46,159 nt of DNA, taken from Erwinia tasmaniensis Et1/99 (GTDB lineage: Bacteria; Pseudomonadota; Gammaproteobacteria; Enterobacterales; Enterobacteriaceae). Positions within the stretch are counted from its first letter, which is position 1. Each line of letters begins with the position of its first letter. The notes under the pieces are model-generated. The model made no database searches, was not told where the DNA came from, and saw only the letters and a program-made list of their open reading frames with translations. Shown piece after piece: positions 44,112 to 46,159 of the stretch. The position numbers were made by a program, and so were the translations under genes. Where the stretch lies: positions 1-46,159 of the forward strand of contig NC_010693.1 in NCBI RefSeq assembly GCF_000026185.1. The letters run 5' to 3'.

Positions 44112-44477
44112 ATGAAGCTGACAAAACGTCAACGAGAGGCGCTCCGCCAGGCGTTCGACTGCCGCTGCGGCTTGTGTGGCTCGATACTTCCCTCCCGGGG
44201 CTGGCATGCGGAGGATATTGGCGAAGCCCTCGTATCGGGCGGGGTTATACCCGTTTGCCGCGAATGCCATACGGCGAAGGGGCACGCCTGCGTGCAGGGC
44301 TTCCGCACCCTCCTCTCAGAGCAGGTGCAGCGCGCTCACCGCCAGAGCGCTAACTTCAGAACGGCCCTGCGCTTTGGACTCGTTGAAGAAGCGCGCCGGC
44401 CCGTGGTTTTCTGGTATGAACGCCACGCCGGGAGATCGGCACGACCGGGATATATGTCCCGCCCTGAAGCTGCCTGA
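44112..44477 (+). CDS. HNH-like endonuclease of the IncF backbone, possibly degenerate
   Basis: 121 aa. The zinc-binding and HNH frame is seen: CGLCGSILPSRGWHAEDIGE, SGGVIPVCRECHTAKGHACV. CxxC pairs are present, and WHAED stands where WHADH is usual, so the second catalytic histidine may be lost. The gene sits, as in IncFII plasmids, between the transfer side and nuc-copB. Role unknown. Confidence 0.65.
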   Translation: MKLTKRQREALRQAFDCRCGLCGSILPSRGWHAEDIGEALVSGGVIPVCRECHTAKGHACVQGFRTLLSEQVQRAHRQSANFRTALRFGLVEEARRPVVFWYERHAGRSARPGYMSRPEAA

Positions 44478-44493
44478 TCCTTTGGCGTACGGG

Positions 44494-44538
44494 CACAGCC
44501 TGAAACATACCTTCCCCGGAGGCGTGTTTCAGGCTGTG
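44494..44538. repeat. 14-bp perfect inverted repeat after the HNH gene
   Basis: CACAGCCTGAAACA (44494-44507) and TGTTTCAGGCTGTG (44525-44538) flank 17 bp. It lacks a T tract, so it is not a standard terminator. The following 44540-45038 holds no supported gene, only GC-rich sequence. Confidence 0.75.
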
Positions 44539-45038
44539 GCGAATGCGGCCAGCGCACGCGGCAAGGTCGGAAATTACCTCACTCTGTTTTGAGTCTACAA
44601 CGCCGCGCCGGTGTTTTTCGGCCTGTCCGGCGCACCGGGAGGCACCCGGCGCTACAGCCACATTTTTCCCCGGAGAAGCCCCTGTTCTTTGCATTTTGTA
44701 AGGAGAACCGAATGCCATAACATCGCGGCGCGCCGTCGCCGTCGTCCCACGCCGCAGAGCCTGACTCTGTCCCGAATATCCCCGTTACGGATAGCCAGGT
44801 GCGCGTCAAAGGTGCAGTCACACGCTGGTCAGGGTTAATCGAAAAAAGGTGTGCCGGTACGCCAGGCCGATTGCCAGTCAGCCACCGGTAAGCGGGAAGG
44901 GAGCCATGATGTCTCCCAGACACCTGACTCAAGGGCATGAGCGCGGCCACTGCGAGAGTGTGTGCCCCCTGTCATCGCCCGCTGACCGCGGCGTGCGGTA
45001 CTCCAGACTACCGGAGCTTCCATCATGTCATTCACTGA

Positions 45039-45314
45039 ACGGTCAGGACTGTCAGCCGGGCGGCGATGAACGTGGTCATCAGTGCGGGCATTCCGCTGCG
45101 TACAAACGGCCAGTACAAAATCATGCACGACAAGGTCATCATCACAGACGGGCAGAACGTCGAGCTCGGGTCGTTTAACTACACGCGGAGCGCCGCGAAC
45201 GCCAACTCTGAGAACGCGCTGGTTGTCCGGGGCGTACCGGCGCTTGCGCAGACCTATCTGGCGCACTGGCAGTCACGCTGGGAGGGCGGTACAGACAAAC
45301 AATCTGCCTATTAA
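45039..45314 (+). pseudogene. Nuc-like phospholipase D-family endonuclease, C-terminal remnant
   Basis: From ATG 45066, 82 residues: MNVVISAGIPLRTNGQYKIM HDKVIITDGQNVELGSFNYT RSAANANSENALVV. The HxKx4D motif (HDKVIITD) and GSFNYT follow pKM101-type Nuc. In-frame sequence just upstream (TVRTVSRAAM) still fits, but a TGA at 45036-45038 closes it and the N-terminal signal and half-domain (about 70-90 residues) are missing. Position next to copB is as in IncFII plasmids. Confidence 0.75.
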
Positions 45315-45452
45315 CTAGCTACAGATATTTCATCATTTCCCCGGACAGAGTGCGCGCCAACGCATTCTGGTCGCTACTTTAAACTTAAGTCGCTGATATA
45401 AAGGATCTGTAGTATTCTAAGTCAATTCGTTTTAGAAATGCTGGAGGCACGT

Positions 45453-45692
45453 ATGCCGCAGACTGATAACCCAACTCAATCTGAGGTAAATCCTTCCCGC
45501 AAAGCGCCCCTGACTGCCAGGGAGCGCAAGATGCGCTCAGTTGCCCGCAAGCGAGAAACACATTCTCCACTAAACGTTTTTATTCATAACAGTACTAAGC
45601 AGAAGTTGGATGAGATGTGTAAAAAGTCCGGATTGACGCAGGCTGAAGCAATCGAACACCTTATTAAAGGCATGAATAGCGTAAATATTTAG
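45453..45692 (+). CDS. copB: Copy-number repressor CopB (RepA2)
   Basis: 79 aa from ATG 45453, chosen because GGAGG (45443-45447) lies 5 nt ahead; ATG 45438 has none. The text PLTARERKMRSVARKRETHS PLNVFIHNSTKQKLDEMCKK SGLTQAEAIEHLI is that of IncFII RepA2/CopB, a small basic protein that represses the repA promoter. It lies about 300 bp upstream of repA, as expected. Confidence 0.88.
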   Translation: MPQTDNPTQSEVNPSRKAPLTARERKMRSVARKRETHSPLNVFIHNSTKQKLDEMCKKSGLTQAEAIEHLIKGMNSVNI

Positions 45693-45817
45693 AGTGACTA
45701 CTCACGGAAATTGATTGTGTGAAGTTCTGGTGATACATTGGCTCATAGTTAAGTTATTGGTTTGCCGCGCCGAAAGGTGGCAAGAGTCTGGTTCTGACTG
45801 ATTAATGAAGACCAGAA

Positions 45818-45900
45818 AAGCAAAAACCCCGATAATCTTCCTCAGTTTGGCGACTCAGGAGAAGACTAACGGGGCCCACTTAAACCGTATAGAGTTTGTT
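45818..45900 (-). ncRNA. copA: CopA antisense RNA (copy-number control)
   Basis: On the reverse strand the sequence GGTTTAAGTGGGCCCCG, a long bulged hairpin (45874-45827) with the loop CGCCAAA, and a U run (GGGGTTTTTGC at 45830-45820) match CopA/RNAI of IncFII plasmids. The sense loop TTGGCG (45847-45852) is the conserved U-turn recognition loop. CopA pairs with the repA leader and blocks translation of Tap and hence RepA. Confidence 0.88.
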
Positions 45901-45924
45901 GCTCTATATGGGGAGTATAGTGAC

Positions 45925-45996
45925 ATGCCCGGAAAACTGCAATCCCCCCGGCACACACTCCTTCTGCGCAACATAAGCGCGGGACGCGGTGCCTGA
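45925..45996 (+). CDS. tap: Tap leader peptide of repA
   Basis: 23 aa, MPGKLQSPRHTLLLRNISAG RGA, close to the R1 Tap ending NISAGSGD. GGGGAG (45910-45915) lies 9 nt ahead. Its stop TGA (45994-45996) overlaps the repA start region (GTG 45989), so RepA is translated by coupling from Tap, as in IncFII. Confidence 0.88.
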   Translation: MPGKLQSPRHTLLLRNISAGRGA

Positions 45997-46159
45997 TAAT
46001 GTTATCACCTTCAATGCCCCTGATGCGGCCACGGCCGGCGCATGGCGCCCCTCACGCCGCGGCGAGTCCAACGCGCAGCGAAAAGGGCAGCCCAAGACTC
46101 ACCGTAACCACATACCTGCCTTCAACGGCAAACCGCCGCGCGGCATGGCGTCAAAAGTT
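45989..46159 (+). CDS. repA: Replication initiator RepA, 5' part (continues at base 1)
   Basis: GTG 45989 opens a frame reading VPDNVITFNAPDAATAGAWR and on through HRNHIPAFNGKPPRGMASKV, with no stop to the last base, and continues in frame at base 1 (VAFIRHHDW). A GGGA lies five bases ahead and the tap stop overlaps the start. The 57 codons here plus 296 at the other end give 353 residues. The nearest upstream in-frame stop is TAA at 45974-45976. Confidence 0.88.
   Translation, partial: MPDNVITFNAPDAATAGAWRPSRRGESNAQRKGQPKTHRNHIPAFNGKPPRGMASKV

Noticed and set aside
44579..45266. Several reverse frames between the HNH gene and copB
   Set aside because: They cover the antisense of the nuc relic and GC-rich spacer, without start signals.
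45805..45996. 63-codon frame as a full leader protein
   Set aside because: Its first half runs through the CopA hairpin; the real leader is the in-frame Tap peptide from ATG 45925 with a ribosome site.

Overview
The window reads as a complete 46.2 kb circular plasmid of an Enterobacterales bacterium (Enterobacter, Klebsiella, Pantoea or Erwinia type; the genus cannot be fixed from sequence alone), opened inside its replication gene. The reading frame open at the last base (from a GTG at 45989) runs without a break into the frame at base 1, giving a RepA of about 353 residues. Upstream of it are the usual IncFII copy-control parts: CopB repressor, CopA antisense hairpin and Tap leader peptide. 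A second replicon of F/RepFIA type (RepE, two iteron clusters, ResD-like recombinase) sits at 28.5-31 kb beside a P1-type parABS partition locus. The plasmid has a MOBP relaxase with an accessory protein and a candidate oriT, but no type IV secretion genes, so it is probably mobilizable rather than self-transmissible.

Layout: 0-1.9 kb, repA and origin side. 1.9-5.3 kb, SOS-controlled bacteriocin operon: tail-fibre-like protein with a peptidase S74 chaperone domain, HNH DNase colicin and Im9-like immunity protein. 5.4-8.1 kb, wreckage of recombinases, a type III restriction fragment and IS1. 8.1-11.8 kb, an AT-rich metabolic island (IclR regulator, acetoin-dehydrogenase-type E1 alpha and beta, HbpS/GlcG-like protein) bracketed by two Tn3-derived miniature elements that each carry a 28-bp res-like site. 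12.1-20.1 kb, nested transposons: a 5,780-bp Tn3-family element carrying an OLD-family nuclease sits, with a 5-bp target duplication, inside the broken transposase gene of an older Tn3-family element. 20.2-23.9 kb, an IS1-bracketed segment with an alpha-acetolactate-decarboxylase-like gene and a membrane diguanylate cyclase. 23.9-26.4 kb, an IS911-like element interrupted by an IS30-like element. 26.4-28.1 kb, a chemoreceptor with a FliA-type promoter. 28.5-33.7 kb, RepFIA-like replicon and partition. 33.7-37.3 kb, transposon and UmuC relics and two small unknown genes. 37.5-38.1 kb, HigBA toxin-antitoxin. 38.2-43.6 kb, leading region, oriT and mobilization. 44.1-46.2 kb, HNH and Nuc-like genes and copy control.

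Functionally the plasmid combines a stable multi-replicon backbone (two replicons, partition, resolution, toxin-antitoxin) with accessory traits suited to competition and environmental growth: a DNA-damage-induced bacteriocin, a possible phage-defence nuclease, acetoin formation and breakdown genes, c-di-GMP signalling and chemotaxis. Nearly all cargo sits between mobile-element ends, many of them decayed.
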